Shown in pieces: positions 34,412 to 42,896 of a stretch of 64,000 bases of DNA. Below the pieces are notes generated by a model. That model searched no databases and had not been told where the DNA came from. It saw only the letters and a list, made by a program, of their open reading frames with translations. The stretch is from NCBI RefSeq assembly GCF_000413935.1, contig NZ_KE340378.1:340627-404626 (forward strand), given 5' to 3'. The DNA is from Acinetobacter colistiniresistens (lineage in GTDB: Bacteria; Pseudomonadota; Gammaproteobacteria; Pseudomonadales; Moraxellaceae). Each line of letters starts with the position of its first letter. Positions within the stretch are counted from its first letter, which is position 1. Both the position numbers and the translations under genes were made by a program.

Positions 34412-35053
34412 ATGAGTACACGTCCTTCAAAAATTGTGTGTGTTGGTCGAAATTATGCGGAACATGCCAAGGAATTGGGCAACGCCATTCCCGACCGTGC
34501 GTTGTTATTTATCAAGCCGCCAAGCAGTATCGGTTCTTTAGCTCAAGGTGTCAGCTGGAATCAGGCTTTGGGCGAGTGTCATTATGAATGCGAAATTTGT
34601 TTGCAAATTGCCCATCCATTATCACAGGAAACCGATCCAGTCAAAGCCCTAGAAGCGATTGGTGCAGTGACTTTGGGTCTGGATTTGACCCTGCGTGATT
34701 TACAGGGCGATTTAAAATCCAAGGGTGAGCCGTGGGAACGTGCCAAAGCCTTTGATGGGGCCTGTATTTTGGCTGACTGGATTGAAGCGGATGAGATTGG
34801 CGACCTGCAAGAGTTAGAGTTGATTCTGAACATCAATGGGGTTGACCGTCAGCACGGCTTTACCAAAGATATGATCTTCGATATCGGCACTTTATTGGTT
34901 GAAATTAATCAATCTTTTAGTCTGGAAGCAGGCGATGTGATTATGACGGGTACACCAGCTGGTGTTGGGGCGCTACGTGCTAATGATCAATTGACCATGA
35001 AATTGATTACCCAGTCAGGCGAATATGACTGGGATACCTTTGTCAAAGCCTAA
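34412..35053 (+). CDS. Fumarylacetoacetate hydrolase (FAH) family protein
   Basis: A 213-residue enzyme starting MSTRPSKIVCVGRNYAEHAK. The conserved acidic metal ligands are visible (ECHYECEICLQ and GLDLTLRDLQGDLKSKGEPWERAKAFDGACILADW), as is VIMTGTPAGVGALR. The family cleaves C-C bonds or decarboxylates/tautomerises 2-oxo acids such as acylpyruvates and oxaloacetate. The ATG at 34412 has AAGGAG at ideal distance; the frame opens 7 codons earlier, but without a site. Specific substrate not assignable. Confidence 0.85.
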   Translation: MSTRPSKIVCVGRNYAEHAKELGNAIPDRALLFIKPPSSIGSLAQGVSWNQALGECHYECEICLQIAHPLSQETDPVKALEAIGAVTLGLDLTLRDLQGDLKSKGEPWERAKAFDGACILADWIEADEIGDLQELELILNINGVDRQHGFTKDMIFDIGTLLVEINQSFSLEAGDVIMTGTPAGVGALRANDQLTMKLITQSGEYDWDTFVKA

Positions 35054-35160
35054 GTTGAAATAAAAGGAGGGTGCTGTTCTGAAGAGCAGCGCCATTTTTT
35101 ATATCTAAAAGCATGATTTTTTCACTGAATCAGATATTGGTTAAGGCATGAATAGCAAAA

Positions 35161-35961
35161 TTAACTGCCTTGATACAGCTTACGAAATTGGTCTGGGGTG
35201 AAATGCATCCAGCGTTTAAACATATAAATAAAAGCCGATGAACTGGCATAGCCTAAATCTAGTGCAATGCTTTCAATGGTCTTGCCTTGATTTAACATCG
35301 ACATTGCTTTCATGACTTTTAGGCGCTGTCGCCATTCGTGCAGAGACATCCCCAATTCTTTTTGACTGTAACGGGCAAGGGTGCGTTCGGTCATATTGAT
35401 CATCTGTGCAAGCTGTTCCAGTGTGCTGTTATCCGCAGGAAATTCATGTAAATGCGTCAATATTTTCGCCAGTGCAGGATGCTCGGTGGTGGGTAAATAA
35501 CTGCCGACCAACTCTGCATGAGTCAGTGAATCAAGTAAAACGTGCAGCAAGCGTAAATATTCTGGATCATGTTCAGCAAAGTGATGCTGACGAATATGTT
35601 CGAGCAGCGAAGATACTAACGGTGCAGACAATAAGATACCTGCCTGTTGCGGCATGTTTTGGCACAGCGACTCATGTACGTATAAGGTGCAATGGGTGAC
35701 GTCATTGCGATTGATACCACTATGTTGTAAATGCGGTGGCAACCAGATCCCATACGGCGGTGGGGTTAAATAATGAATTTGCTCAATATTGACTTCTAAA
35801 ACGCCGTCGAAGGCATAGATAAATTCACCCCAAGCATGGGCATGTTGGGGATAAAAAGTCTCCGCAGGTGCATTACGGATTTGTAGCCATAATGGGGCGG
35901 GAATATCATTGTAGGTTGGAATGGCCTGAAAATCTTGAATCCTGTGAGCTGATTTTTTCAT
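35161..35961 (-). CDS. AraC-family transcriptional regulator with N-terminal cupin
   Basis: A 266-residue protein starting MKKSAHRIQDFQAIPTYN. The N-terminal cupin has the metal or ligand motif PQHAHAWGEFIYAFDGVLEV and YGIWLPPHLQHSG. The C-terminal AraC domain has LAQMINMTERTLARYSQKEL and IALDLGYASSSAFIYMFKRW. It is divergent from a DMT exporter, with a perfect 13-bp inverted repeat between them, the same arrangement as at 20.4-21.3 kb. It probably regulates the exporter. A GTG eight codons upstream is an alternative start. Confidence 0.88.
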   Translation of the reverse strand: MKKSAHRIQDFQAIPTYNDIPAPLWLQIRNAPAETFYPQHAHAWGEFIYAFDGVLEVNIEQIHYLTPPPYGIWLPPHLQHSGINRNDVTHCTLYVHESLCQNMPQQAGILLSAPLVSSLLEHIRQHHFAEHDPEYLRLLHVLLDSLTHAELVGSYLPTTEHPALAKILTHLHEFPADNSTLEQLAQMINMTERTLARYSQKELGMSLHEWRQRLKVMKAMSMLNQGKTIESIALDLGYASSSAFIYMFKRWMHFTPDQFRKLYQGS

Positions 35962-35993
35962 AACATGAGAATTGCCTGAAAACACGCATCTGT

Positions 35994-36027
35994 TGTCGTA
36001 TTTTCACTATATCATGAAAATACGACA
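35994..36027. promoter_or_regulatory. Perfect inverted-repeat operator between AraC-type gene and DMT transporter
   Basis: TGTCGTATTTTCA (35994-36006) and TGAAAATACGACA (36015-36027) are exact inverted repeats with an 8-base spacer. It lies in the divergent intergenic region, 42 bases before the exporter ATG. Likely the binding site of the AraC-type neighbour; binding is inferred. Confidence 0.7.
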
Positions 36028-36068
36028 GCCTTATATTGATGCTCAAGCGATAAAATCAGGAACGCGAA

Positions 36069-36974
36069 ATGGATGAGCGTAAAGCATTAGATGCAACTGC
36101 ATCAGGTCTGATGATCGTACTGTGTATGATTTGGGGGCTGCAACAGGTCATTTTAAAAATGGCAGCACCTGACATTTCCCCCTTAATGCAAATTGCGTTG
36201 CGTTCAGGGCTGGCTGCACTGTTGTTATTGCCACTGTTGTATTTGAATAAAAGCAGTCAACTCTTCAATCGCCAGAATTTAAAAGCGGGTGCCCTGGTTG
36301 CCTTGCTATTTTCTTTGGAATTCTTTTTATTGGCACAGGCCTTACAACTGACTTCGGCTTCACATGCCGTGGTGCTGCTGTATACCGCCCCGATTTTTGT
36401 GGCCTTGGGATTACATTGGAAGCTTCCTTCGGAGCGTCTCAGTCTGTTGCAATGGACCGGTATCGGGATTGCATTTTTAGGGATTGTCGTGACTTTTTTA
36501 CGTGCAAATCCAGGCGCATCGATTGCGGATCAACAGATGTTGTGGGGGGACTTGCTGGCTTTGGCTGGAGGGATTGCTTGGGCGGCGACCACCATTACGG
36601 TACGGTTATCTTCACTGGCACAAGCGGCAGTGACACAAACGCTGTTTTATCAATTGGCGGGTAGTTTTGTATTGTTATTTGGAGCGGCTCTTTTTCTCGG
36701 CCAAGCCACGATTCACTTTAGCCCTTTGATGATGGGCAGTTTAGCTTTCCATACCTTGGTGGTTTCTTTTGCCAGTTTTTTGGCGTGGTTCTGGTTATTA
36801 CGAAATTACTTGGCATCACGGTTGGGCGTCTTTTCCTTCCTCACACCACTGTTTGGGATGGCTTTCGGTGTTTGGTTATTGGGTGAAAAAATTGAGCTGA
36901 ATTTTATCATTGGCTCGGCTCTGGTCTTGGTTGGTATTGTGGTGGTGAGTTTACAAGGTTGGTTAAAGAAATAA
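36069..36974 (+). CDS. DMT-superfamily (EamA) transporter
   Basis: A 301-residue protein with about ten helices and two EamA repeats (IVLCMIWGLQQVILKMAAPDIS near the start, WTGIGIAFLGIVVTFL at the end of the first, SFLTPLFGMAFGVWLLGEKI in the second). Likely an exporter of amino acids or metabolites. It is divergent from the AraC regulator and probably under its control. A strong terminator follows. Confidence 0.85.
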   Translation: MDERKALDATASGLMIVLCMIWGLQQVILKMAAPDISPLMQIALRSGLAALLLLPLLYLNKSSQLFNRQNLKAGALVALLFSLEFFLLAQALQLTSASHAVVLLYTAPIFVALGLHWKLPSERLSLLQWTGIGIAFLGIVVTFLRANPGASIADQQMLWGDLLALAGGIAWAATTITVRLSSLAQAAVTQTLFYQLAGSFVLLFGAALFLGQATIHFSPLMMGSLAFHTLVVSFASFLAWFWLLRNYLASRLGVFSFLTPLFGMAFGVWLLGEKIELNFIIGSALVLVGIVVVSLQGWLKK

Positions 36975-37001
36975 AAAAAGACCTCAAAAGAGGTCTTTTT
37001 T
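36974..37001. terminator. Bidirectional terminator
   Basis: AAAAAGACCTC pairs with GAGGTCTTTTT around AAAA, with A and T runs on either side. It lies between the convergent DMT and yihY genes. Confidence 0.9.
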
Positions 37002-37003
37002 GC

Positions 37004-38254
37004 TTACTTCTGTTCAAAGATCGTAGAGAGCGGAATGGAAAGTTTTGCTGCTAAATAATCATTGCTTTCAATCAGAGATGGGCCGATTCGTTCCATCCAT
37101 TCATCATCTTGATGGATATGTTCGACATCATGACGTAATGGCAACGGATAAGGCAGGGCGGTGAAAAAACTCCAAAAATCTACCTGAGCCAGATTGCGAA
37201 CCAAGACATACTCGTCTTTGTCTGTTCGCATAATTAAATTTTGGGCTTCAAGCTGTAAGATATATGAAGGCAAGCGGCCTAACTCGCCACGACCAATGAT
37301 CCCTAAAAGCTCTTTTTCACTGACACTTTTTCCGATTTGTTGTTTCTTATAAAACAATTCCAGAATATCCAGCAGCATTAAAATAGGATGGCGTTTTTGT
37401 TCTTTACCCGAATGAAAAGCGGTCAGGGCATAACTGATTTCGACACCCAATAAGATAATGTTCCAAGATAAGTAAATCCACAGCAGGAAAATAGGCACTG
37501 CGGCAAAGGCACCATAGACGATTTCGTAGCTGGTAAAATTGCTCATCACCCAACCAAAAAAACGTTTCAGCACTTCAAAAATGGTGGCACTAAAACAGGC
37601 AGCAATCAGGGCTGAAAGGACGGGGACAATCCGATTCGGTATGGTCCAATATAAAATAAAGAAACCGACAATGGTCAATAAAAATGAGATCAGCCATAGA
37701 ATAAAAGAGCCATCCAGTTGATAACCTGCAAAGTTATTACTCAGTACATTGATCGAGGCGACCGTGGAGGACAGTACAAAGGCACTGCCTAAAACAATGG
37801 GGCCTAATGAAATAATCGTCCAATAGCGCATAAAACCGACCAGACCGGTTCGGGTTTCTTTGACTCGCCAAATTCGGTTAAATACATTTTCAATTGAGGT
37901 GAGCATCAATACTGTGGTGATAAACAGAAACAGCACACCAATAATGGTCAGGTTACTGGATTTTTCAGTAAAAGCATTTAAAGCCTTATCAAAAGCGATG
38001 GTACTTTTGGGTAAGAAATTACTATAAATCAGTTGTTGCAATTGTTGTCTGGCAGGCTCTAAAGCTCTAATCGAGGAGATAATCACTAAAAAAACGGTCA
38101 GCATCGGCACCACGGCAAACAAAGTGGTATAGGTCAATCCTCCCGCTTGTTCACGGCAGCGATCTGCCTCAAAACGGCGTAACACAAATACAATAAATTG
38201 AAACCATGTTTTTTCTAAAAAAGGCAGTTTTTTTAGATAACGATTTAGGGTCAT
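37004..38254 (-). CDS. yihY: YihY/BrkB-family inner-membrane protein (UPF0761)
   Basis: A 416-residue protein starting MTLNRYLKKLPFLEKTWFQF. Six predicted membrane helices carry the family signature FEADRCREQAGGLTYTTLFAVVPMLTVF, and VSNFTSYEIVYGAFAAVPIFLLWIYLSW follows. About 120 soluble residues end the protein. It was once linked to tRNA processing but is a membrane protein of unclear role. The upstream 72 codons open in frame are rejected because they overlap the divergent wrbA gene and precede the usual start. Confidence 0.85.
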   Translation of the reverse strand: MTLNRYLKKLPFLEKTWFQFIVFVLRRFEADRCREQAGGLTYTTLFAVVPMLTVFLVIISSIRALEPARQQLQQLIYSNFLPKSTIAFDKALNAFTEKSSNLTIIGVLFLFITTVLMLTSIENVFNRIWRVKETRTGLVGFMRYWTIISLGPIVLGSAFVLSSTVASINVLSNNFAGYQLDGSFILWLISFLLTIVGFFILYWTIPNRIVPVLSALIAACFSATIFEVLKRFFGWVMSNFTSYEIVYGAFAAVPIFLLWIYLSWNIILLGVEISYALTAFHSGKEQKRHPILMLLDILELFYKKQQIGKSVSEKELLGIIGRGELGRLPSYILQLEAQNLIMRTDKDEYVLVRNLAQVDFWSFFTALPYPLPLRHDVEHIHQDDEWMERIGPSLIESNDYLAAKLSIPLSTIFEQK

Positions 38255-38367
38255 GGGTTCTATCCTAGTTATTTTTAATAAAAATCCCGTGTCATCACAG
38301 GATTTACTACAGCTCAAAAAGTAAAAAATGTCGTATAGTGTCCTTTTTAACAAAATTCTTGAAAGTG

Positions 38368-38967
38368 ATGCAACCTTACGTTCTTGTTCTTTATTACAGT
38401 AAATATGGTGCAACCAAGCAAATGGCGCATCTGATTGCCGATGGAATTGAAGCGGCAGGTGTGACTGCACGCATCCGAACTGTGCCGAATTTGGCCACCA
38501 TAGTCACTGAGGCTGCAGCGAGTATTCCAGCCGATGGCGATATTTATTGCACTTTAGAAGATCTTAGTCATTGTTCAGGCTTGGCCTTGGGTTCTCCAAC
38601 ACGATTTGGCAATATGGCCAGTGAGATGAAGTATTTTTGGGATCAAACCACCAGCTTATGGCTGAACGGTGCTTTGCATAACAAACCTGCTTGTGTGTTT
38701 ACTTCATCAGGCTCAATGCACGGTGGTCAGGAAAGTACGTTACTCAGTATGTTACCTCCCTTGTTCCATCATGGCATGATGATCATGGGCTTACCAAACT
38801 CAATACCTGCCTTGTCGAATACCAAAACAGGTGGTACACCGTATGGGGCCAGTCATGTCAGTGGGCCGCGTCATGACCAAAGTTTGAGTCAAGATGAGAA
38901 GATCTTGTGTGAAGCACAAGGCAAGCGGTTAGGTGATGTCGTGCAAGCGTTGGCTGGAAAGTTTTAA
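38368..38967 (+). CDS. wrbA: NAD(P)H:quinone oxidoreductase (WrbA-type flavodoxin-like)
   Basis: A 199-residue protein starting MQPYVLVLYYSKYGATKQMAH. It has the FMN phosphate-binding loop YSKYGATKQM, ALGSPTRFGNMASEMKYFWDQT around the flavin, and SGSMHGGQESTLLSM. WrbA reduces quinones by two electrons and limits oxidative stress. The frame opens ten codons earlier, but the ATG at 38368 is where the family starts. Divergent from yihY. Its stop codon overlaps that of the next, convergent gene. Confidence 0.88.
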   Translation: MQPYVLVLYYSKYGATKQMAHLIADGIEAAGVTARIRTVPNLATIVTEAAASIPADGDIYCTLEDLSHCSGLALGSPTRFGNMASEMKYFWDQTTSLWLNGALHNKPACVFTSSGSMHGGQESTLLSMLPPLFHHGMMIMGLPNSIPALSNTKTGGTPYGASHVSGPRHDQSLSQDEKILCEAQGKRLGDVVQALAGKF

Positions 38968-39338
38968 TGCTGCGAAAGTCGGTATCGTTGACCGATGGTG
39001 ACCAGTTTCCAGAACAGCAGATGATCAGTTGGATAGGGAATTGGAGCTAAAGTAGGATTCAACAGCTGTATTTCCTCTGTACGTTGCTTTTCCGAGTTTA
39101 AGATTGCATAGACATAATCTACGAGATCAACTGCGCTAAATACCTGTTTATACGCATCTTGTAATTCAGTGTTTTGGTTGGCGAAACAAACCTGTGGTGA
39201 TGCTTCTTCATGGATAAAAACCAGCCCGAGACTTTTTTCTAGGGTAAGGATGATGTCCGGATTCAGCGTTAACGGTGCAAGAGAGAGAATGAGTTCAGAA
39301 CTTTTAAAGTAAGATTGTCTTTGATTATTCTCAAACAT
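38964..39338 (-). CDS. Hypothetical protein
   Basis: A 124-residue soluble protein starting MFENNQRQSYFKSSELILSL. It has no signal peptide or known motif; the end LLFWKLVTIGQRYRLSQH is aromatic and basic. The frame opens ten codons earlier at 39368. It is convergent with wrbA, and the two stop codons interlock, sharing two bases. Function unknown. Confidence 0.6.
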   Translation of the reverse strand: MFENNQRQSYFKSSELILSLAPLTLNPDIILTLEKSLGLVFIHEEASPQVCFANQNTELQDAYKQVFSAVDLVDYVYAILNSEKQRTEEIQLLNPTLAPIPYPTDHLLFWKLVTIGQRYRLSQH

Positions 39339-39414
39339 GGATGCTGATCCAGATATAGACAAAATCAATATACGCTTTTTCTTGGAACTTTATAAATTTG
39401 CCGATTGTCACAAT

Positions 39415-39441
39415 AAAAAAGGGAGCTCTTGCTCCCCTTTT
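39415..39441 (-). terminator. Terminator after lgt
   Basis: AAAA-x-GGGAGC pairs with GCTCCC-x-TTTT around TCTT. It lies next to the end of the minus-strand lgt gene. Confidence 0.75.
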
Positions 39442-39442
39442 A

Positions 39443-40255
39443 TTATTTCTTTAACTGCCAGTCATAGATATTTTTACGGTAAGCGTACCAGATCATCCAC
39501 AGACCAATAATAATCATTGGGAAACTGAGAATCTGACCTTTGGTCATCCAGCCAAATAAGATATAGCCTTGGTCTGCATCAGGTTCGCGGAAGAATTCCA
39601 TAAAGAAGCGTGCGATCCCGTAACCGACGAGGAATAAGGCTGAAACGGCCATCCGTGGGCGAGGCTTAGAACTGAACCACCACAGTACGATAAATAGAAT
39701 CAAGCCTTCACAGAGAGCTTGATAGATTTGTGAAGGATGGCGTACCAAACCGAGTGGATCTGTTGGGAAAATCATTCCGAATGGATAGCTTGGATCTTGT
39801 ACTGGGCGACCATACAGTTCTCCCCCAATAAAGTTACCAAAGCGCCCAAACATCAAGCCTGTTGGTACACAGGGTGCGATAAAGTCCAAGGTTTGGAACC
39901 AGGTTTTTTGGTATTTTTTACACCAAAATAACATCGCAATCATGACACCGAGGAAGCCGCCGTGGAAGCTCATACCACCAGTCCAGACTTGGAATAACCA
40001 CAGTGGATTTTCTAAGAATTTACCAAATTCGTAGAACAACACATAACCAACACGCCCGCCAAGCACAACGCCCAATGCGCCGTAGAAGACTAGGTCTGAC
40101 ACCATGTCGGCTGTCCAGCCATCACGTTGTTTAGCGCGATACGATGCTAAGCCCCATGCACAGAGAAAAGCCAACAGATACATGAGTCCGTACCAGTGCA
40201 CTTTGACTGGTCCTAAGCTCAGTGCAACTGGATCAATATTTGGATAGGTCAGCAT
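39443..40255 (-). CDS. lgt: Prolipoprotein diacylglyceryl transferase
   Basis: A 270-residue inner-membrane enzyme with about seven helices that transfers diacylglycerol from phosphatidylglycerol to the lipobox cysteine of prelipoproteins. Signatures are visible: HWYGLMYLLAFLCAW (catalytic His region), GARVGYVLFYEFGKF-type GGRVGYVLFYE, and GRFGNFIGGELYGRP, which is diagnostic. It would process the lipoproteins in this window, including the one at 12.2 kb. Ends in a terminator. Confidence 0.95.
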   Translation of the reverse strand: MLTYPNIDPVALSLGPVKVHWYGLMYLLAFLCAWGLASYRAKQRDGWTADMVSDLVFYGALGVVLGGRVGYVLFYEFGKFLENPLWLFQVWTGGMSFHGGFLGVMIAMLFWCKKYQKTWFQTLDFIAPCVPTGLMFGRFGNFIGGELYGRPVQDPSYPFGMIFPTDPLGLVRHPSQIYQALCEGLILFIVLWWFSSKPRPRMAVSALFLVGYGIARFFMEFFREPDADQGYILFGWMTKGQILSFPMIIIGLWMIWYAYRKNIYDWQLKK

Positions 40256-40364
40256 CGCTGCTCCTCAATTTTATATTTTGAGCAGATTGTAGCGGAATGA
40301 TCTGAAAAATGTTGTACATTCAATGTGAAAGATCAAGGTTCCAAAAGGCGGGGGAAAAGGATTT

Positions 40365-41147
40365 ATGTGTATTGTCGCTTTTGCATGGCAGGTGCTGGAT
40401 GAGATGCCTCTATGTTTAATTTCAAATCGTGATGAGTTTTACCATCGACCAAGTTCTGCCTTGCATGCATGGGAAAATAGCAGCATTGTCGCAGGACAGG
40501 ATTTGCAATCAGGGGGGACTTGGATGGGGGTCACGGCCTCTGGTCGCTGGGCGATTGTGACCAATTTTCGCAATGGTCAGGAGCAGAAAGCCTATGCCAC
40601 TTCTCGCGGGTATTTGATTCAAGCCTTTTTAGAAAGTGACTTGGCGCCGATTCGGTTTGCCCAGCAGCTGGAGCAACAGCAGCAGGACTATGCGGGCTTT
40701 AACTTGTTCGTGGGTGATCGAACACAAGCGGTATATATGAGTAACCGTGGTGAAGCGCCGCAAGTACTCGCCAATGGCGTGTATGTGGTATCCAATGGCC
40801 TCATGTCTGAAGATTGGGAGAAAACCCGACATTTGCGTCAGCGTTTTACCCAAGAATTTTTACCGATGTTGCAGCAAACACAAATGACTGAATCCGCAAT
40901 CGATGCCGCCGCTTGGGATATTTTGGAGGATGAACGAAAGGTGATTCCAGATTTGTTACCCGATACGGGAATCAATACAGAAATGGAAGAATTATTGTCC
41001 TCTACTTTTATTCAGAGTCCAGTGTATGGAACGCGCTGTTCAAATTTTTTAAGACTTAGCCCGACACAGTGGCATTGGCTGGAAAAATCTCAGCAAGGGC
41101 CGTCACGAGGTGCAATTGTTGATCTTCAGTTAAAATTAGCGCCTTAA
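40365..41147 (+). CDS. NRDE-family protein (TANGO2-like)
   Basis: A 260-residue protein starting MCIVAFAWQ, with the family's invariant Cys2 and the NRDE motif (SNRDEFYHRPS at about 25). The GGTWMGVTASGRWAIVTNFR and SNGLMSEDWEKTR segments fit the same family, whose fold is like N-terminal nucleophile hydrolases. The cellular role is not well established. It is monocistronic and divergent from lgt. Confidence 0.85.
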   Translation: MCIVAFAWQVLDEMPLCLISNRDEFYHRPSSALHAWENSSIVAGQDLQSGGTWMGVTASGRWAIVTNFRNGQEQKAYATSRGYLIQAFLESDLAPIRFAQQLEQQQQDYAGFNLFVGDRTQAVYMSNRGEAPQVLANGVYVVSNGLMSEDWEKTRHLRQRFTQEFLPMLQQTQMTESAIDAAAWDILEDERKVIPDLLPDTGINTEMEELLSSTFIQSPVYGTRCSNFLRLSPTQWHWLEKSQQGPSRGAIVDLQLKLAP

Positions 41148-41198
41148 AATGATATGTTATAACATAATTTCAATATAAAACAACAAGATGAAATAATA

Positions 41199-41227
41199 CT
41201 GTCATCAAGGTGACATAAAAGGGTCAC
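41199..41227 (+). promoter_or_regulatory. Pho-box-like sites upstream of the phosphatase pair
   Basis: CTGTCAT (41199-41205), GTGACAT (41210-41216) and GGGTCAC (41221-41227) occur at exact 11-bp spacing, the geometry of PhoB binding. The first half-site matches the PhoB consensus well; the others are weaker. The array ends 63 bases before the phosphatase start. Phosphate-starvation control is inferred. Confidence 0.55.
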
Positions 41228-41289
41228 CCAGCATTGTTAAGGTGTAGCCAATCGAGTTACGTCCAAACAAATAGATCTGGGGATATTTT

Positions 41290-42882
41290 ATGTTCTTATC
41301 AAAGATGAGCTTTTCCAAAAAGCTCTTGGCGGTCAGTTTAATGGCAGTTCTGTCAGCTGGCATGACTGCGTGTAACGACAGTGATAAAAACGACAAAACG
41401 GAAGTACCTACAACACCAAAAGCTAAAAATGTGATTTTCTTTTTGGGTGATGGTATGGGGATTACCACTTTAACGGCATCACGAATTTATTCTGTTGGGG
41501 AAGATGGTGATCTGACCATTGATACACTGCCAGAAACTGCTTTTGTACGCACTTTTTCGGAAGATGGTCAGGTGACCGATAGCGCGCCGTCTATGGCGGC
41601 TTATATGACTGGCGTGAAAATGAAAAATGAAGTCATTTCCATGCAATCAGGAACGATTGCATCTGCACCAAAAGCAGATGGAACCAGTACCTGTGATGAT
41701 GTTAGCGAGAATAAAGGCAAAAAACCTGTTGAAACTTTACTTGAACTTGCCAAAGCTCAGGGGATGGGCACAGGGGTAGTAACTACCACGCGTATTACCC
41801 ATGCAACGCCAGCCACAACCTATGCCCATGTTTGCCATCGTGATGCAGAGAATGATATTGCGGCACAGCTTGTTCCTGCAGGTAAAGGGACAGGATGGGG
41901 CGCTTATAACAGCAAGCTTAAAGATGGCGTAGATGTAGTGTTAGGTGGTGGTTTACGTCAGTTTAAACCGACGACTGTTGCAGGTGGTAAACGTGCTGAC
42001 GGCCGAGACCTAGTAAAAGAAATGCAAGATCAAGGTTATAACTTTGTTTCAAGTGGTACTGACCTTGCAAAAATTGATCCAAGCAAAACTAAAAAATTAT
42101 TGGGTCTCTTTAATGCCAGCCATATGAATTATGACTTGGATCGTACCAATAAGAAGATTGATGAACCTAGCTTAGCGGATATGACCACCAAAGCGATTGA
42201 TGTCCTACAGGCAAAAAACAAAAGTTTCTTCTTGATGGTCGAGGGTGGCCGTATTGACCATGCCTTGCATGACACCAATGCAAAACGTGCGTTGCAGGAT
42301 ACGGTTGCTTTTGACAATGCGATTAAGGCAGCGATTGATAAAATTAAACTGACTGATCCAGAGCTCAAAAATACCTTGATCGTGGTGACTGCTGACCATG
42401 ACCATACCATGGTCTTGAATGGTTATGCGAAACGTACAGGTAAATATGTAAAAGGTGCTGAGACCAGTGTCTTGGGCCTAGTGAAGAACTATAACAAAGC
42501 GGGATTCTCAACCGATGTCAACGGCAATCCATATCCGATCATTGGCTTTGGTACAGGTAAAAAACGTTTAGATAATGACCGTATTGAAGCGCGTGGTGTT
42601 TTAGCTGATAACGATAGTTGTAATCCAGCAGCAGGCCCAGCAGGTAAATATACCGATAGCCGTGGGACGGATATTGATAAAGATGGTTGGTGTACGGGTA
42701 CAGCTTCAGATGATTTCCAGCAAGAAGCAGTGGTGCAGACTGGTTTCGCTGATAGTGAAACGCATGGCGGTACTGATGTGTTCCTTGGCGCGATTGGTGT
42801 GGGGTCAGACAACTTCCACGGCAGTCTAGAAAATATCGAAGTATTTAATTTAGTTCGCAAAGCCATTGGCCTAGATAAATAA
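41290..42882 (+). CDS. Alkaline phosphatase (PhoA family), predicted lipoprotein
   Basis: A 530-residue protein. The signal MAVLSAGMTAC places a lipobox Cys at residue 28, so it is probably anchored in the envelope. PhoA motifs are present: VIFFLGDGMG (metal Asp), TDSAPSMAAYMTG with the nucleophile Ser98, FFLMVEGGRIDHALH and TADHDHT and ETHGGTDV (metal ligands). It hydrolyses phosphomonoesters outside the cytoplasm. It starts a two-gene operon with its paralogue 14 bases downstream, behind Pho-box-like sites. The lipobox has Met at -3, which is acceptable but not ideal. Confidence 0.88.
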   Translation: MFLSKMSFSKKLLAVSLMAVLSAGMTACNDSDKNDKTEVPTTPKAKNVIFFLGDGMGITTLTASRIYSVGEDGDLTIDTLPETAFVRTFSEDGQVTDSAPSMAAYMTGVKMKNEVISMQSGTIASAPKADGTSTCDDVSENKGKKPVETLLELAKAQGMGTGVVTTTRITHATPATTYAHVCHRDAENDIAAQLVPAGKGTGWGAYNSKLKDGVDVVLGGGLRQFKPTTVAGGKRADGRDLVKEMQDQGYNFVSSGTDLAKIDPSKTKKLLGLFNASHMNYDLDRTNKKIDEPSLADMTTKAIDVLQAKNKSFFLMVEGGRIDHALHDTNAKRALQDTVAFDNAIKAAIDKIKLTDPELKNTLIVVTADHDHTMVLNGYAKRTGKYVKGAETSVLGLVKNYNKAGFSTDVNGNPYPIIGFGTGKKRLDNDRIEARGVLADNDSCNPAAGPAGKYTDSRGTDIDKDGWCTGTASDDFQQEAVVQTGFADSETHGGTDVFLGAIGVGSDNFHGSLENIEVFNLVRKAIGLDK

Positions 42883-42896
42883 CAACAGACTGGAGA

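Noticed and set aside
38255..38470. Extra 72 codons at the N-terminus of YihY
   Set aside because: They overlap divergent wrbA and its start region, and the family begins near MTLNRYL.
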